A stretch of DNA of 64,000 nucleotides from Pseudoluteimonas sp047602125 (GTDB taxonomy: Bacteria; Pseudomonadota; Gammaproteobacteria; Xanthomonadales; Xanthomonadaceae), in contig JASGIB010000001.1 of NCBI GenBank assembly GCA_047602125.1, positions 620,001 to 684,000 on the forward strand, in the 5' to 3' direction. Below, one piece after another: positions 1-9,088 of the stretch. Made by a program: the position numbers and the translations under genes. Under the pieces are notes generated by a model, which saw only the letters and a list, made by a program, of their open reading frames with translations, was not told the origin of the DNA and searched no databases. Position 1 is the first letter of the stretch, and every line of letters starts with the position of its first letter.

Positions 1-643
1 CCGGCCGCGCGAGGCGTTCGCCTTCGCCGAACACGTAGGCATGGCCGTCGGCGGCCATCACCTGCGAGGCGACCGCCGCGAGCAGGCGTTCGAGTTGCGC
101 GCGATCCAGCGCCGGATTCAACGCGAGCTGCATCGACCAGTCCGCGCCATGCGCGACGCCGTGGCGCCAGCCGGAATGGTCGTCGTAACCGCGATAATCG
201 CGCACGGATTCGAGGTAAACGGAAGCGCGTTCCACCATCGCCGCGCGTTCTTCGCCGGTCATCCACGGCGCGATGCGGTCGCTGCGCGCGACTTCCGACA
301 GCACCAGCGCGGCGAACGGCTTGCGGAAGCCCTGCACATCGTCGCCGTCGAGGCGTGGGTACAGGCCATCGCGCAGCTTGCGCAGTTCGTTCGCATCGAA
401 CGCGCCCGCGCGCATCCACGCGCTGAAGGCTTCGAACGCGATTCCATCGCGCAAGGCGGGATCGGGGTCGCCGAGGCAGTCGAGCAGGCCTTCGGCCAGG
501 GCATTGCGCGAAGCCGCGTCCGCCATCGCGAACCCTGCGGCCTTCAAGGCCTGCAGCGAAGCGCGATCCTGCCCGGCCGGCGGACACGCGGCGAATGCGC
601 ACGACCACGACAGCCACAACGCCGGCACGAGCAGGAGGCGCAT
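1..643 (-). CDS. DUF2785 family exported protein (3' end outside window)
   Basis: Reading the minus strand from an ATG at 643 gives an open frame that runs off the window edge (about 214 codons visible). It begins with a short hydrophobic signal-like segment (MRLLLVPALWLSWSCAFAAC). Further on it carries RDYRGYDDHSGWRHGVAHGA, a conserved stretch typical of DUF2785 proteins, followed by a helical region. The cysteine at residue 20 could be part of a signal-peptidase site, but a clean lipobox is not obvious. The biochemical role of DUF2785 is unknown. Family assignment is from recognition of the motif; the missing C-terminus prevents a length check. Confidence 0.7.
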   Translation of the reverse strand, partial: MRLLLVPALWLSWSCAFAACPPAGQDRASLQALKAAGFAMADAASRNALAEGLLDCLGDPDPALRDGIAFEAFSAWMRAGAFDANELRKLRDGLYPRLDGDDVQGFRKPFAALVLSEVARSDRIAPWMTGEERAAMVERASVYLESVRDYRGYDDHSGWRHGVAHGADWSMQLALNPALDRAQLERLLAAVASQVMAADGHAYVFGEGERLARP

Positions 644-682
644 CGCCTGTTCCCCGTCCACGGCATGCGCCGCGATGCGACC

Positions 683-844
683 TTACATCGAAGCGCCGTC
701 GAACGGCTTGACCGAAAGCGTCGAAAGATCGGCATCGGGCAGGCAGCGCACGTTCACCGCGGCCATCATCGCGCCGGTCCCGGGATGCTTGCCTTCGCTG
801 AAGGGCGCGACGTCGCAGTGGCGGCTTCCTTCGTGGCTCGCCAT
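683..844 (-). pseudogene. GFA-family (CENP-V/GFA) C-terminal remnant
   Basis: A 53-codon frame ends with AVNVRCLPDADLSTLSVKPF followed by DG, which resembles the C-terminal end of glutathione-dependent formaldehyde-activating (GFA) family proteins. Those proteins are normally about 120-140 residues with an N-terminal CxC zinc motif. No such N-terminal half is found upstream, because the divergent DUF885 gene begins at 946. I read this as the tail of a GFA gene whose front was lost, though a very short functional ORF cannot be excluded. It is the only content seen in the roughly 300 bases between the flanking genes. Confidence 0.45.
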
Positions 845-945
845 GGCCGGTCCTCGCTGCGCTGGGGAACCGAACCTAAACCAATGGCCGATGCCGGGCC
901 GTGAGGGCACGGCTAAGCTGCGCGTTCGATCCCGGGGAACCCGCC

Positions 946-2757
946 ATGCACAAGACCCTGCTCGCCACCGCGCTGCTCGCCGCCTGCCTCGCCGGTTGCG
1001 CCAGCGCTCCCGCCACGACCGCGTCCAGTGAAGGCGCCGCCACGGAAGCCACCGCCATGTCGCCTGCCGATGCGAAATTCGCCGACGTCTCGAAACGCTG
1101 GCTCGACGGCTGGCTGGCGCTGAACCCGGTCAATGCCACCCAGGTCGGCGACCACCGCTTCGACGACCAGCTCGACCAGCTCGACGCACCCGGCCGGCAG
1201 CGCGTGGTCGATTTCAGCAAGGCGATGCTGGGCGAACTCGACGCGATCGACGTGGATTCGCTGTCGCGCGAGAACCAGGTGGACGCCGCGATCCTGCGCA
1301 ACCAGCTGCAGGGCGACATCTGGAACATCGAGACCTACCAGGGCTGGGCCTGGGATCCGCAGGTTTACAACGGCCTCGCCGGCGGCGCGATCTACAACCT
1401 GATGGCGCGCGATTTCGCGCCGATGCCGCAGCGGCTGAAGTCCGCGACAGCGCGCATGGAAGAGATCCCGGCGCTGTTCGCGCAGATGCGCGCCAACCTC
1501 GATCCGGCGCGCGTGCCGCTGATCCATGCGCAGACCGTGGCGAAGCAGAACAACGGCGTGCTCGACTTGGTCGACCAGTTCATCACCCCGAATGCCGGCC
1601 AGTTGCAGGGCGAAGATCGCGCGCGCCTCGACGCCGCGGTCGCGAACCTGCGCAAGGCGGTGGCCGAACAGCAAACCTGGCTGGACAAGACCCTGGTGCC
1701 GAACGCCAGGGGCGATTTCCGCATCGGCGCCAGGCTGTACGACCAGAAGCTGCAGTTCGCGCTGATGTCCTCGCTGTCGCGCGCCGAGATCAAGCAGCGC
1801 GCGGAAGCGGAAATGACCCGCGTGCGCGGCGAGATGTACGCCATCGCGAAGCAGGTATTGAAGGATCGCGCCGGTGCGCCGCCGACGCCGGAAAACCCCA
1901 GCGACGACCAGCGGCAGAAGGCGATCGAGGCCGCGCTGGACCTCGCCTACGCCGACAAGCCGGCGCGCGACCAGGTGGTGCCCGCGGCCAAGGCCGCGCT
2001 GGCGAAGGCCACGGACTTCGTGCGCGCGCACGACCTCGTCACCGTGCCGGACGATCCGGTGAAGGTGATCCTGATGCCGGAATTCCAGCGCGGCGTCGCC
2101 GTCGCCTACTGCGATTCGCCCGGCCCGCTGGACAAGGGCCTCGATACCTATTTCGCGATTTCGCCGATCCCGGACGACTGGACCAAGGAACAAAGCGATT
2201 CCTTCCTGCGCGAATACAACTCGCGCATGATCCAGTTGCTCGCGATCCACGAGGCGATGCCCGGCCACTACCTGGAAGGCGCGCATTCGGCGCGCTTCCC
2301 CTCGACCCTGCGCGCGGTGCTGCGCTCGGGCATGTTCGCCGAGGGTTGGGCGGTGTACACCGAGCGGATGATGACCGATGCCGGCTACGACGGCGACGAC
2401 CCGCTGTTCAAGCTGGTGCAGCGCAAGTTCTACCTGCGCACGATCGCCAACGCGATCCTCGACCAGGGCGTGCACGTCGACGGCTGGAGCCGCGAGCAGG
2501 CGATGCGCCTGATGACCCACGACGCCTTCCAGCAGGAGAGCGAGGCCGCGGGCAAGTGGGTGCGCGCGCAACTCTCCAGCGCGCAATTGCCGACCTACTT
2601 CGTCGGCGTGCAGGAACAGTTCGACATGCGCAAGGCGGTGCAGGCGAAGCTGGGCGACAGCTTCGACCTCAAGGCCTACCACGACCAGGTGCTGTCCTAC
2701 GGCGCGCCGCCGGTGCGCTTCGTGCGCGAGCTGATGCTGGACGAACCGATCCGCTGA
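946..2757 (+). CDS. DUF885 family lipoprotein, putative metallopeptidase
   Basis: 603 residues from ATG 946; the frame is open upstream to 901, but only this start gives a proper lipoprotein signal (MHKTLLATALLAACLAGC, lipobox LAGC with Cys18). The rest is one DUF885 domain. A HEAMPGH motif (H435-H441) and a downstream EGWAVYTE segment (E466) match the zinc-site pattern of gluzincin-like DUF885 proteins, so a periplasmic or outer-membrane-anchored peptidase role is likely but inferred. The length matches the family. It is followed by a long-hairpin repeat and a convergent EAL gene, so it is probably monocistronic. Confidence 0.85.
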   Translation: MHKTLLATALLAACLAGCASAPATTASSEGAATEATAMSPADAKFADVSKRWLDGWLALNPVNATQVGDHRFDDQLDQLDAPGRQRVVDFSKAMLGELDAIDVDSLSRENQVDAAILRNQLQGDIWNIETYQGWAWDPQVYNGLAGGAIYNLMARDFAPMPQRLKSATARMEEIPALFAQMRANLDPARVPLIHAQTVAKQNNGVLDLVDQFITPNAGQLQGEDRARLDAAVANLRKAVAEQQTWLDKTLVPNARGDFRIGARLYDQKLQFALMSSLSRAEIKQRAEAEMTRVRGEMYAIAKQVLKDRAGAPPTPENPSDDQRQKAIEAALDLAYADKPARDQVVPAAKAALAKATDFVRAHDLVTVPDDPVKVILMPEFQRGVAVAYCDSPGPLDKGLDTYFAISPIPDDWTKEQSDSFLREYNSRMIQLLAIHEAMPGHYLEGAHSARFPSTLRAVLRSGMFAEGWAVYTERMMTDAGYDGDDPLFKLVQRKFYLRTIANAILDQGVHVDGWSREQAMRLMTHDAFQQESEAAGKWVRAQLSSAQLPTYFVGVQEQFDMRKAVQAKLGDSFDLKAYHDQVLSYGAPPVRFVRELMLDEPIR

Positions 2758-2770
2758 GTGAGATCTTCCC

Positions 2771-2896
2771 CCTCTCCCCTTTGTGGGAGAGGGATAGCGT
2801 GCGAAGCACGCAGGGAGAGGGGAATTTCGCAAGCACATTCACTGCGCTCGCTCCCCTCTCCTGCCCTGCGGGCATCCTCTCCCACAAGGGGAGAGG
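2771..2896. repeat. long-hairpin intergenic repeat, copy A
   Basis: Two arms, 2771-2792 (CCTCTCCCCTTTGTGGGAGA then GG) and 2876-2896, are reverse complements of each other except for one extra T. About 83 bases separate them, including an internal small palindrome (GCGTGCGAAGCACGC). The element fills the gap between the convergent DUF885 and EAL genes and may also act as a bidirectional transcription barrier. Related elements lie near 26141, 35804 and 40583. Confidence 0.75.
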
Positions 2897-2905
2897 AAAA
2901 AGCAA

Positions 2906-4162
2906 TCACGGCGGCACCAATTCCGACGGTGCCGCCCCGAGCGCGGCGACCGCTTCCTCGGCCGGGATCGGGCGCCCGAACAGGTAGCCCTGCGCCTGGT
3001 CGCAACCCAGTTCGCGCAGCCGTTCCAGCGTTTCCGGTTGCTCCACGCCCTCCGCCACCGCGATCGCGCCGAGCGAATGCGCGAGTTCCACCATCGACGC
3101 CGACAGGCGCGCGCTGCGCTCGTCGCGCGCGATGTCGGCAACGAAGTCGATGTCGATCTTGAGCTCGCTCACCGGGAATCGCTTCAGGTAGGAAAACGAC
3201 GAATAGCCGGTGCCGAAGTCGTCGATGGCCACGCCCACGCCCATGCCGTGCAGCGTGCGCAACGCATCGGAGATCGCCGGCGCGTCCTCGGCGAAGGCGT
3301 TTTCGGTGACCTCCACGGTCAATGCGTGCGGCGGCACTTCCCAGATTTCCAGCGCCGAGGCGACCTGGTCCACCAGTGGCTGGTCGACGAAGGCCAGTGG
3401 CGAAAGATTGACCGAGACGGTGATGCCCGGATGGTGCGGCAGCCATTGCGCGCAATGGCGGAGCGAAGCATTGAGGCACCAGCGCGTCAGTTCGCCGATC
3501 AGGCCGGTCTGCTCGGCCAGTCCGATGAACGTGACCGGCGACACCGGCCCCAGCCGCGGGTTGTCCCAGCGCGACAGCGCCTCGAATCCCACCAGGCCGC
3601 CCGAGGCGATGTTGTGGATGGGCTGCAGGTGCAGGCGCAACTGGTTGCCGGCGATGGCCGCGTGCAATTCGCCGTACTCGAGCATCCGGCTGTGCCCGGT
3701 ACCGGAAAACAGCGCGAAGCGGTCGCGGCCGGCCGCGGCGGCGGCGCAGGCCTGGTCGGCGTGCAGGCACAGCGTTTCGAACGAGTCGGCATCCGCCGGC
3801 CATGTCGCGGCGCCGATCGCGAAATTGGCGCGGATCGGGCGCCCGCCGACGTTGAGCATGCCGTGCAGGCCGCGCGCCACCTTGCTTGCCGCCAACGCGG
3901 CATGGTTGCGCTCGCGCAGCCGCGGCAGCACCACCGCGAAATCGCATTCGCCGATGCGCACGACCTCGTCGTCCGGGCGCAGCATGGCGTGCAAATGCGC
4001 CTCGACCGCCTCGGCGAGCGATTCGACGAGCGCGTGGCCGAGCAGCAATTCCAGCTCGCGCAGGCGCAGCGCGCGCACGACCAGCAGGCCGAACACCGCG
4101 CTCGCGTCGCCGCCGTGCAACTGGCGGAAGAACGCTTCCTGCAACGCGCTTCGATTCAACAT
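2906..4162 (-). CDS. EAL-domain c-di-GMP phosphodiesterase with degenerate GGDEF domain
   Basis: 418 residues from ATG 4162; the frame is open further upstream but without recognisable domain sequence. Residues about 1-160 form a GGDEF-like fold whose signature is replaced by IGECDF, so cyclase activity is unlikely. Residues about 165-410 are an EAL domain with FEALSRW (E194), VNLSP, EVTEN, DDFGTGYSS (D314-D315), LKID, AEGVE and QGYLFGRP. The residues needed for metal binding and hydrolysis of c-di-GMP to pGpG all appear present. No transmembrane segment is seen, so it should be cytoplasmic. It lies 76 bases downstream of an HD-GYP gene on the same strand, suggesting a shared signalling unit. 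Confidence 0.88.
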   Translation of the reverse strand: MLNRSALQEAFFRQLHGGDASAVFGLLVVRALRLRELELLLGHALVESLAEAVEAHLHAMLRPDDEVVRIGECDFAVVLPRLRERNHAALAASKVARGLHGMLNVGGRPIRANFAIGAATWPADADSFETLCLHADQACAAAAAGRDRFALFSGTGHSRMLEYGELHAAIAGNQLRLHLQPIHNIASGGLVGFEALSRWDNPRLGPVSPVTFIGLAEQTGLIGELTRWCLNASLRHCAQWLPHHPGITVSVNLSPLAFVDQPLVDQVASALEIWEVPPHALTVEVTENAFAEDAPAISDALRTLHGMGVGVAIDDFGTGYSSFSYLKRFPVSELKIDIDFVADIARDERSARLSASMVELAHSLGAIAVAEGVEQPETLERLRELGCDQAQGYLFGRPIPAEEAVAALGAAPSELVPP

Positions 4163-4238
4163 GCCGACGAACCCCGGGCGACGGTCACGACGCGAACGCG
4201 GACAATGCCACAACGCAATGCGCGGGGACAGTCGCCGG

Positions 4239-5525
4239 CTAGAGGTAGAGCTCGGTCGGCTCCAGTCCGTACGCACCCGGATCGAGGCTGCGCACGATGT
4301 GCACGTCGCTGTCCTCGACTTCGCCGTAACGCATGGTCAGCAGGTCCAGCGACTGGAATTTCTCGCGCAGGCGCTTGTCCGGGTTCATCAGCAGCATCAG
4401 CTTGGGCCGCAGGCGCCGGGTCGGGTTCTGCGCCATGACGATGCCGACCTCGCCGGTGCTCAGTTCCACCAGGGTGCCGACCGGATAGACGCCCAGGCAT
4501 TGCACGAATTGCTCGACCAGTTCCGGCTGGTACAGGTGCCCGCGCTCGCGGTACAGCACCTGCAGCGCCGCCGAACGCGACAGCGCAGGCCGGAACGGGC
4601 GCGCGCTGGTCATCGCGTCGAAGCTGTCGACGATGCCGGCGATGCGCCCGAGCAGCGGGATCTGCCGGATCGGCACGCCAGCCGGATAGCCCGATGCGTC
4701 GTAGCGCTCGTGGTGGGTGCGCAGCATGGTGCGCACGTCCTCGTTGCCGAGGCCGGTGTCGTCGTAGAGCTTCAGCCCTTCCTCGACGTGCCGGTGGACG
4801 GACCGCTTTTCATCGGTGCTGAGCGGCCCGCTCCGTTGCAGCAGTTCCGACGGCACCCGGGTCATGCCGATGTCGAGCAGCATGCCGCCGGTGGCGAGGT
4901 CGTTGAGCACCATTTCCGGGAAGCCGAGGTAGCGGCCGAAGGCCGCCGCCAGCGCGCAGCAGTTGATCGCGTGGCCGTAGGCGTAGTCGTCGCGCTTGCG
5001 CAGGGTTTCCAGCCAGAAGAACGCATCCGGGTTGCGCACCAGGCTCGCCACCACCGGTTCGACCGCGGCGGTGATCTGCTCGCGGCTGACGCTGCCGCCG
5101 CTGCGCAGCGTATCGAGGATCTCGGTCGCGCGCCTGGAGACGGTCTCCATCGCCGACGCCGCCTGCGGCAACTCCTCCTCGACGCTCGCCTTGCGCGGGT
5201 AGTCGGCCGCGCCGATCCAGGTCGCCTCGCGCTTGCTGGCGGTTTCGATCGGACCGACTGCACTAGCCCCCGTGCCTCCGGCCGGGGCGTCAGCCGCCCC
5301 TGGCGACAGCGTGAGCAGCGTCGGCATGGGTTCGGTCGCGCGGCTTTTCTGCACGTCGATCCAGACCGACTTGCAGTATTCGGCGAGGCGCTCGATCTGG
5401 GCGTTGTTACCGATCAGGAAGCCCTGCAGCGCGAACGATGTTTCGGTCCACGGCCGGTCGAGGCGGCTGACGAACATGCCGATGCGCAGTTCGTTGACCT
5501 GTACCTGGCGCTCTTCGATTTCCAT
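4239..5525 (-). CDS. HD-GYP domain protein with N-terminal DUF3391, HD motif altered
   Basis: 428 residues from ATG 5525, chosen because MEIEERQVQVNELRIGMFVS is the usual start of DUF3391-HD-GYP proteins; the longer frame upstream looks non-coding. Residues about 1-130 are DUF3391 and 150-340 are the HD-GYP domain. The GYP part is intact (HHERYDASGYP, residues 271-281), but the expected LLHDIGK is LLDIGM: the metal-binding His of the HD pair is Leu217 and the conserved Lys is Met221, while Asp218 is kept. Activity as a c-di-GMP phosphodiesterase is therefore doubtful, and a binding or scaffolding role is possible. It precedes an EAL gene. Confidence 0.85.
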   Translation of the reverse strand: MEIEERQVQVNELRIGMFVSRLDRPWTETSFALQGFLIGNNAQIERLAEYCKSVWIDVQKSRATEPMPTLLTLSPGAADAPAGGTGASAVGPIETASKREATWIGAADYPRKASVEEELPQAASAMETVSRRATEILDTLRSGGSVSREQITAAVEPVVASLVRNPDAFFWLETLRKRDDYAYGHAINCCALAAAFGRYLGFPEMVLNDLATGGMLLDIGMTRVPSELLQRSGPLSTDEKRSVHRHVEEGLKLYDDTGLGNEDVRTMLRTHHERYDASGYPAGVPIRQIPLLGRIAGIVDSFDAMTSARPFRPALSRSAALQVLYRERGHLYQPELVEQFVQCLGVYPVGTLVELSTGEVGIVMAQNPTRRLRPKLMLLMNPDKRLREKFQSLDLLTMRYGEVEDSDVHIVRSLDPGAYGLEPTELYL

Positions 5526-5643
5526 GCGCGGCTCGGGCGACCCTGCGTTGCGTCGAACCGATTGTATAGATGCCCGGCCCGCCGACGCCATCGCGGCATC
5601 CCGAGCCCGGGCGAGCATGGCCCGCTTGGACGATACTGGCCCG

Positions 5644-6588
5644 ATGCCGCCCGACGCCCGCAAGGCCACCCTGCAAATCCACCTGTGCGTGGCGCTGTGG
5701 GGCTTCACCGCCATCCTCGGCAAGCTGATCAGCCTGCCGGCGCTACCGCTGGTGTGGTGGCGCATGCTGCTGGTGGTGGCCGCACTGGCCTTGCTGCCGC
5801 CGTGCTGGCGCGGCCTGCGCGCGATTCCCGCGCGCCAGCGCTGGGCCTACGCCGGCATCGGCGCGCTGGTGGCGCTGCACTGGCTCACCTTCTACGGCGC
5901 GATCAAGTTGTCGAACGCCTCGATCGGCGCGACCTGCATGGCGCTGGCGACGGCGTTCACCGCGATCATCGAACCATGGCTGGCGAAGCGCCCGTTCTCG
6001 CGCCGCGAACTCGTGCTCGGCATCCTCGTGGTGCCGGGCGTGGCCCTGGTCGCCGGCGGCGTGGCGCCGGGCATGCGCGCGGGCATCGCGGTGGGCGCGG
6101 TGTCGGCGCTGCTCGTCGGCCTGTTCGGCTCGCTCAACAAGCGCTACGCCGGCCACCACGACCCGCTCGCGGTGACCGCGCTCGAACTCGGCGCCGGAAT
6201 CGCATTGCTGACCGTGTTGTCGCCGCTGATGCCACTGATCTTCCCTGCCTTCGGCGGCAGTCCGTTCGCCCTGCCCGGTGCGCGCGATTTCGGCTTCCTG
6301 CTCGCGCTGGCGCTGGCCTGCACCCTGTTCCCGTTCGCGTTGTCGCTGGTCGCGCTGCGCCACATCAGCGCGTTCGCGGCGCAACTGGCGGTGAACCTCG
6401 AGCCGGTCTACGCCATCGTGCTGGCGGCCGTGCTGCTGGGCGAACAGCGCGAACTGACGCCGACGTTCTACCTCGGCGTCGCCATCATCCTCGGCGCGGT
6501 GCTGCTGCACCCGCTGCTGTCGCGGCCGCGCGCCCTCGCCCACCCGGAAGCGCTAGCGACCTCCGAGGCCAAGGGCGCCGCCGAATGA
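5644..6588 (+). CDS. EamA/DMT-superfamily permease
   Basis: 314 residues with about ten hydrophobic segments in two EamA repeats; the conserved signature NLEPVYAIVLAAVLLGE lies near the C-terminus. Such proteins export or import small metabolites such as amino acids, and the substrate cannot be read from sequence. ATG 5644 gives an N-terminus leading straight into the first helix (IHLCVALWGFTAILGKLISL). An in-frame ATG at 5617 would add nine residues and cannot be excluded. It diverges from the HD-GYP gene. Confidence 0.85.
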   Translation: MPPDARKATLQIHLCVALWGFTAILGKLISLPALPLVWWRMLLVVAALALLPPCWRGLRAIPARQRWAYAGIGALVALHWLTFYGAIKLSNASIGATCMALATAFTAIIEPWLAKRPFSRRELVLGILVVPGVALVAGGVAPGMRAGIAVGAVSALLVGLFGSLNKRYAGHHDPLAVTALELGAGIALLTVLSPLMPLIFPAFGGSPFALPGARDFGFLLALALACTLFPFALSLVALRHISAFAAQLAVNLEPVYAIVLAAVLLGEQRELTPTFYLGVAIILGAVLLHPLLSRPRALAHPEALATSEAKGAAE

Positions 6589-6649
6589 ACGCGTTTCGCG
6601 CCCGGCGCGCGTTCGTGGCAGGCTAGCCGCTCCCCACGGCCCGCCGCGC

Positions 6650-8170
6650 ATGTATTTCGAGCACTACGGACTCAACGAGGCGCCGTACTCGATCACCCCC
6701 GATCCGCGCTTCGTGTTCCTCAGCGAGCGCCATCGCGACGCGCTCGCGCACCTGCTGTTCGGCATCGGCCAAGGCGGCGGCGGCGGCTTCGTGCAGCTCA
6801 CCGGCGAGGTCGGCACCGGCAAGACCACGCTCAGCCGGCTGCTGCTGGAACAGTTGCCGGAGAACACCAGGGTCGCGCTGCTGCTGAATCCGCGGCTCGG
6901 GCCGATCGAATTGCTGGAAACGGTGTGCGAGGAACTGCACGTCGACATCGCGAACGCGCGCGGCAGCGGCAAGGCGCTGGTCGACGCGCTCAACGCCTAC
7001 CTGCTGCGCGCCTACGCCGACGGCCTGCGCGTGGTGCTGATCGTCGACGAAGCGCAGAACCTGTCGCCCGAATCGCTGGAGCAGGTGCGCCTGCTCACCA
7101 ACCTCGAGACCGACACGCAGAAACTGCTGCAGATCGTGCTGATCGGCCAGCCGGAACTGCGCGATGCGCTGGCGAAGCCGGAACTGCGCCAGCTCGCGCA
7201 GCGCATCACCGCGCGCTTCCACCTCACGCCCTTGTCCGCGGCCGAAACCGGCGAATACCTGCGGCATCGCTTCCGCGTCGCCGGAGGCCGCCATTTCCCG
7301 ATGACCGCACCGGCCGTGCGCCGCGTGCACGAACACGCGAACGGCATTCCGCGGCTGGTGAACGTGATCGCCGAACGCGCCCTGCTCGCCGGCTACGCGC
7401 GCGATGCGGCGACGATCGATCCCGGGCTGGTCGATGCCGCCGCACGCGAAGTGCTGCCGACCCGCAATGCAGGCGACAGTCGCCTGCCTGCGGCGTGGTT
7501 GCTCGGCATCGCCGGCGCGGTGTTGCTCGGCCTGCTGGGCTGGATCGCATGGCATGCCCGTCCCGCCACGACCTCGGGATCGATATCGAAACCGCGGATC
7601 GCGCGAGCAAGCGTGCCGCCACGCGCGAATGCAGTCGCTGCGAAAACGCCGGTTCCCCGCGTGGACGCGAACGCGCTCGCGGCGGCGGTCGATGCCGCGG
7701 GTGCATCGCCGGCGCCGGCCTGGGAGGCGTTGCTCGGCGAATGGAAACTGCCGGCCTCCACGATCACCGTCGATCCAACCAGCGCCGCCTGCACCGCGAC
7801 GGCGGATGACGTGCACTGCGTGCAGGGCAAAACGCGGCTGGATACCTTGTCGGCGCTGGATCGCCCGTTGCTGCTGCGCCTGCGCGGTCAGTCCGGCGAT
7901 GCCTGGGCGCTGCTGCTCGGACTCGACGCGCGCGACGGGCGCATCGCACTGTCGGGAAAGACCTTCGACATCGACCGGCTTGCGCTGCAATCGGCGTGGA
8001 CCGGCGAATACGCCGGGCTGTGGCGAGGCGCGGAACCGGCGCTGCCCGCGGACGTCGCCGCGTTCCAGGGCGCGCGCGGACTGACTGCCGATGGCGTCGC
8101 CGGTCCGGAAACGATGATGGCGCTGGCCGGCGACCTGCCCGGTCCGCATTTGCTGCGCGTGCTGGAGTGA
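6650..8170 (+). CDS. gspA: GspA/ExeA-type AAA ATPase with C-terminal peptidoglycan-binding region
   Basis: 506 residues. It opens with the ExeA signature MYFEHYGLNEAPYSITPDPR. Residues about 45-270 are an AAA domain with Walker A GEVGTGKT (52-59) and Walker B LIVDEAQ (D133, E134). One membrane helix lies around residues 281-302, then a proline/alanine-rich periplasmic linker. The C-terminal stretch ends in VAAFQGARGLTADGVAGPET, a PG_binding_1-type motif. By homology with Aeromonas ExeA it forms a complex with GspB that helps place the type II secretion secretin across the peptidoglycan. gspB follows four bases downstream. The other gsp genes are not in this window. Confidence 0.9.
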   Translation: MYFEHYGLNEAPYSITPDPRFVFLSERHRDALAHLLFGIGQGGGGGFVQLTGEVGTGKTTLSRLLLEQLPENTRVALLLNPRLGPIELLETVCEELHVDIANARGSGKALVDALNAYLLRAYADGLRVVLIVDEAQNLSPESLEQVRLLTNLETDTQKLLQIVLIGQPELRDALAKPELRQLAQRITARFHLTPLSAAETGEYLRHRFRVAGGRHFPMTAPAVRRVHEHANGIPRLVNVIAERALLAGYARDAATIDPGLVDAAAREVLPTRNAGDSRLPAAWLLGIAGAVLLGLLGWIAWHARPATTSGSISKPRIARASVPPRANAVAAKTPVPRVDANALAAAVDAAGASPAPAWEALLGEWKLPASTITVDPTSAACTATADDVHCVQGKTRLDTLSALDRPLLLRLRGQSGDAWALLLGLDARDGRIALSGKTFDIDRLALQSAWTGEYAGLWRGAEPALPADVAAFQGARGLTADGVAGPETMMALAGDLPGPHLLRVLE

Positions 8171-8174
8171 TCGC

Positions 8175-8834
8175 ATGTCCCTGATCCTCGAAGCGTTGCG
8201 CAAGTCCGAAGCCGAACGCCGGCGTGGCGAGATGCCCGACCTGCGCGCGGAATTGCCGCCACCGGCGTCGGCCAGGCGCTCGTCGCTGCGGCATGCCTTG
8301 CCGTGGATCGTCGCGTTGGCCGCGATCGGGATCGCGGCGATGCTGTGGCTGCACCCGTGGTCGCGCGATGCCGCGACGACGGCATCCGCTCCATTGCCGG
8401 CGCCGACGACGACGCCCTCCGAAGGCGTGCGCCTGCAACCGCGACCGCAGGTGCCGGCCGCGCCGCGCACGGAAACCCCGCGGATCGCCGAACGCGAACC
8501 ACCGAAGCCGCAACCGGTTGCGCCGGTCGCAACGCCGGTTCCAGCGCCCGAACCGACGCCGCGGCCCGCGGTCGAAGCCACGCCGACGCCAGCGCCTTCC
8601 GCGGAGGCGGAAACCACCGTCGGCGCGTTGCCCGCGGACCTGCGCAAGGCGCTGCCGCCGCTGCAGCTGAGCATGCACCTGTGGGATCCGGATCCGGCGA
8701 AGCGCTTCGTCATCCTCGATGGCGAGCGCCGCGTCGAGGGCGACAGCGTCGGGCCGATGCAGATCCGACGCATCGACGCCGACGGCGTGCTGTTCGACTG
8801 GCAGGGTCGCGCCGTGCGCCTGCCGCTGCGCTGA
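8175..8834 (+). CDS. gspB: GspB-type general secretion protein
   Basis: 219 residues. The N-terminus MSLILEALRKSEAERRRGEM is the characteristic GspB/ExeB cytoplasmic segment. It is followed by one membrane helix (about residues 43-58), a long Pro/Ala-rich periplasmic spacer, and a C-terminal T2SSB domain (LQLSMHLWDPDPAKRFVILD and beyond, about residues 160-219). It works with GspA in assembling the secretin. The start lies four bases after the gspA stop, so the two are almost certainly translated from one transcript. Confidence 0.9.
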   Translation: MSLILEALRKSEAERRRGEMPDLRAELPPPASARRSSLRHALPWIVALAAIGIAAMLWLHPWSRDAATTASAPLPAPTTTPSEGVRLQPRPQVPAAPRTETPRIAEREPPKPQPVAPVATPVPAPEPTPRPAVEATPTPAPSAEAETTVGALPADLRKALPPLQLSMHLWDPDPAKRFVILDGERRVEGDSVGPMQIRRIDADGVLFDWQGRAVRLPLR

Positions 8835-8839
8835 GGCGA

Positions 8840-9064
8840 ATGAAGATGCAAACGATCGACTTCGAACTGGACCGCGAATTCGTCGAACTGAACCAGCTGC
8901 TGAAACTCGCCGGCCTGTGCGATTCCGGCGGCGCCGGCAAGCAATTGGTCGCCTCGGGCGCGGTGCGGGTGGATGGCGCGGTCGAATCGCGCAAGACCGC
9001 GAAGATCCGCGCCGGCCAGCGCGTGCGCGTCGGCGAAGTCGAGATCCGCGTCGCCGGGGTTTGA
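8840..9064 (+). CDS. S4-domain RNA-binding protein (YbcJ-like)
   Basis: 74 residues forming a single S4 domain: IELNQLLKLAGLCDSGG-type core (here VELNQLLKLAGLCDSGGAGK), then VRVDGAVESRKTAKIRAGQR. Such stand-alone S4 proteins (YbcJ/RsfA-like family) bind structured RNA, probably in ribosome-related processes. The start ATG 8840 (MKMQTIDFEL) lies five bases after the gspB stop. The gene therefore rides on the gspAB transcript, although no functional link to secretion is evident. Confidence 0.85.
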   Translation: MKMQTIDFELDREFVELNQLLKLAGLCDSGGAGKQLVASGAVRVDGAVESRKTAKIRAGQRVRVGEVEIRVAGV

Positions 9065-9088
9065 ATCGCTCGCGCAGCGAATCCGCGC

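Noticed and set aside
913..2838. 641-residue ORF antisense to the DUF885 lipoprotein gene
   Set aside because: His/Arg/Val-rich translation typical of the reverse frame of a high-GC gene, no start context and no family resemblance.
3210..6626. 1138-residue ORF on the plus strand
   Set aside because: It lies antisense to the EAL and HD-GYP genes and over the EamA gene in another frame. Composition is Arg/Ala/Ser-rich with no domain; a high-GC shadow ORF.
8303..8839. upstream extension of the S4 protein
   Set aside because: The frame is open across gspB but Arg/Asp-rich with no conservation. The S4 protein begins at ATG 8840.
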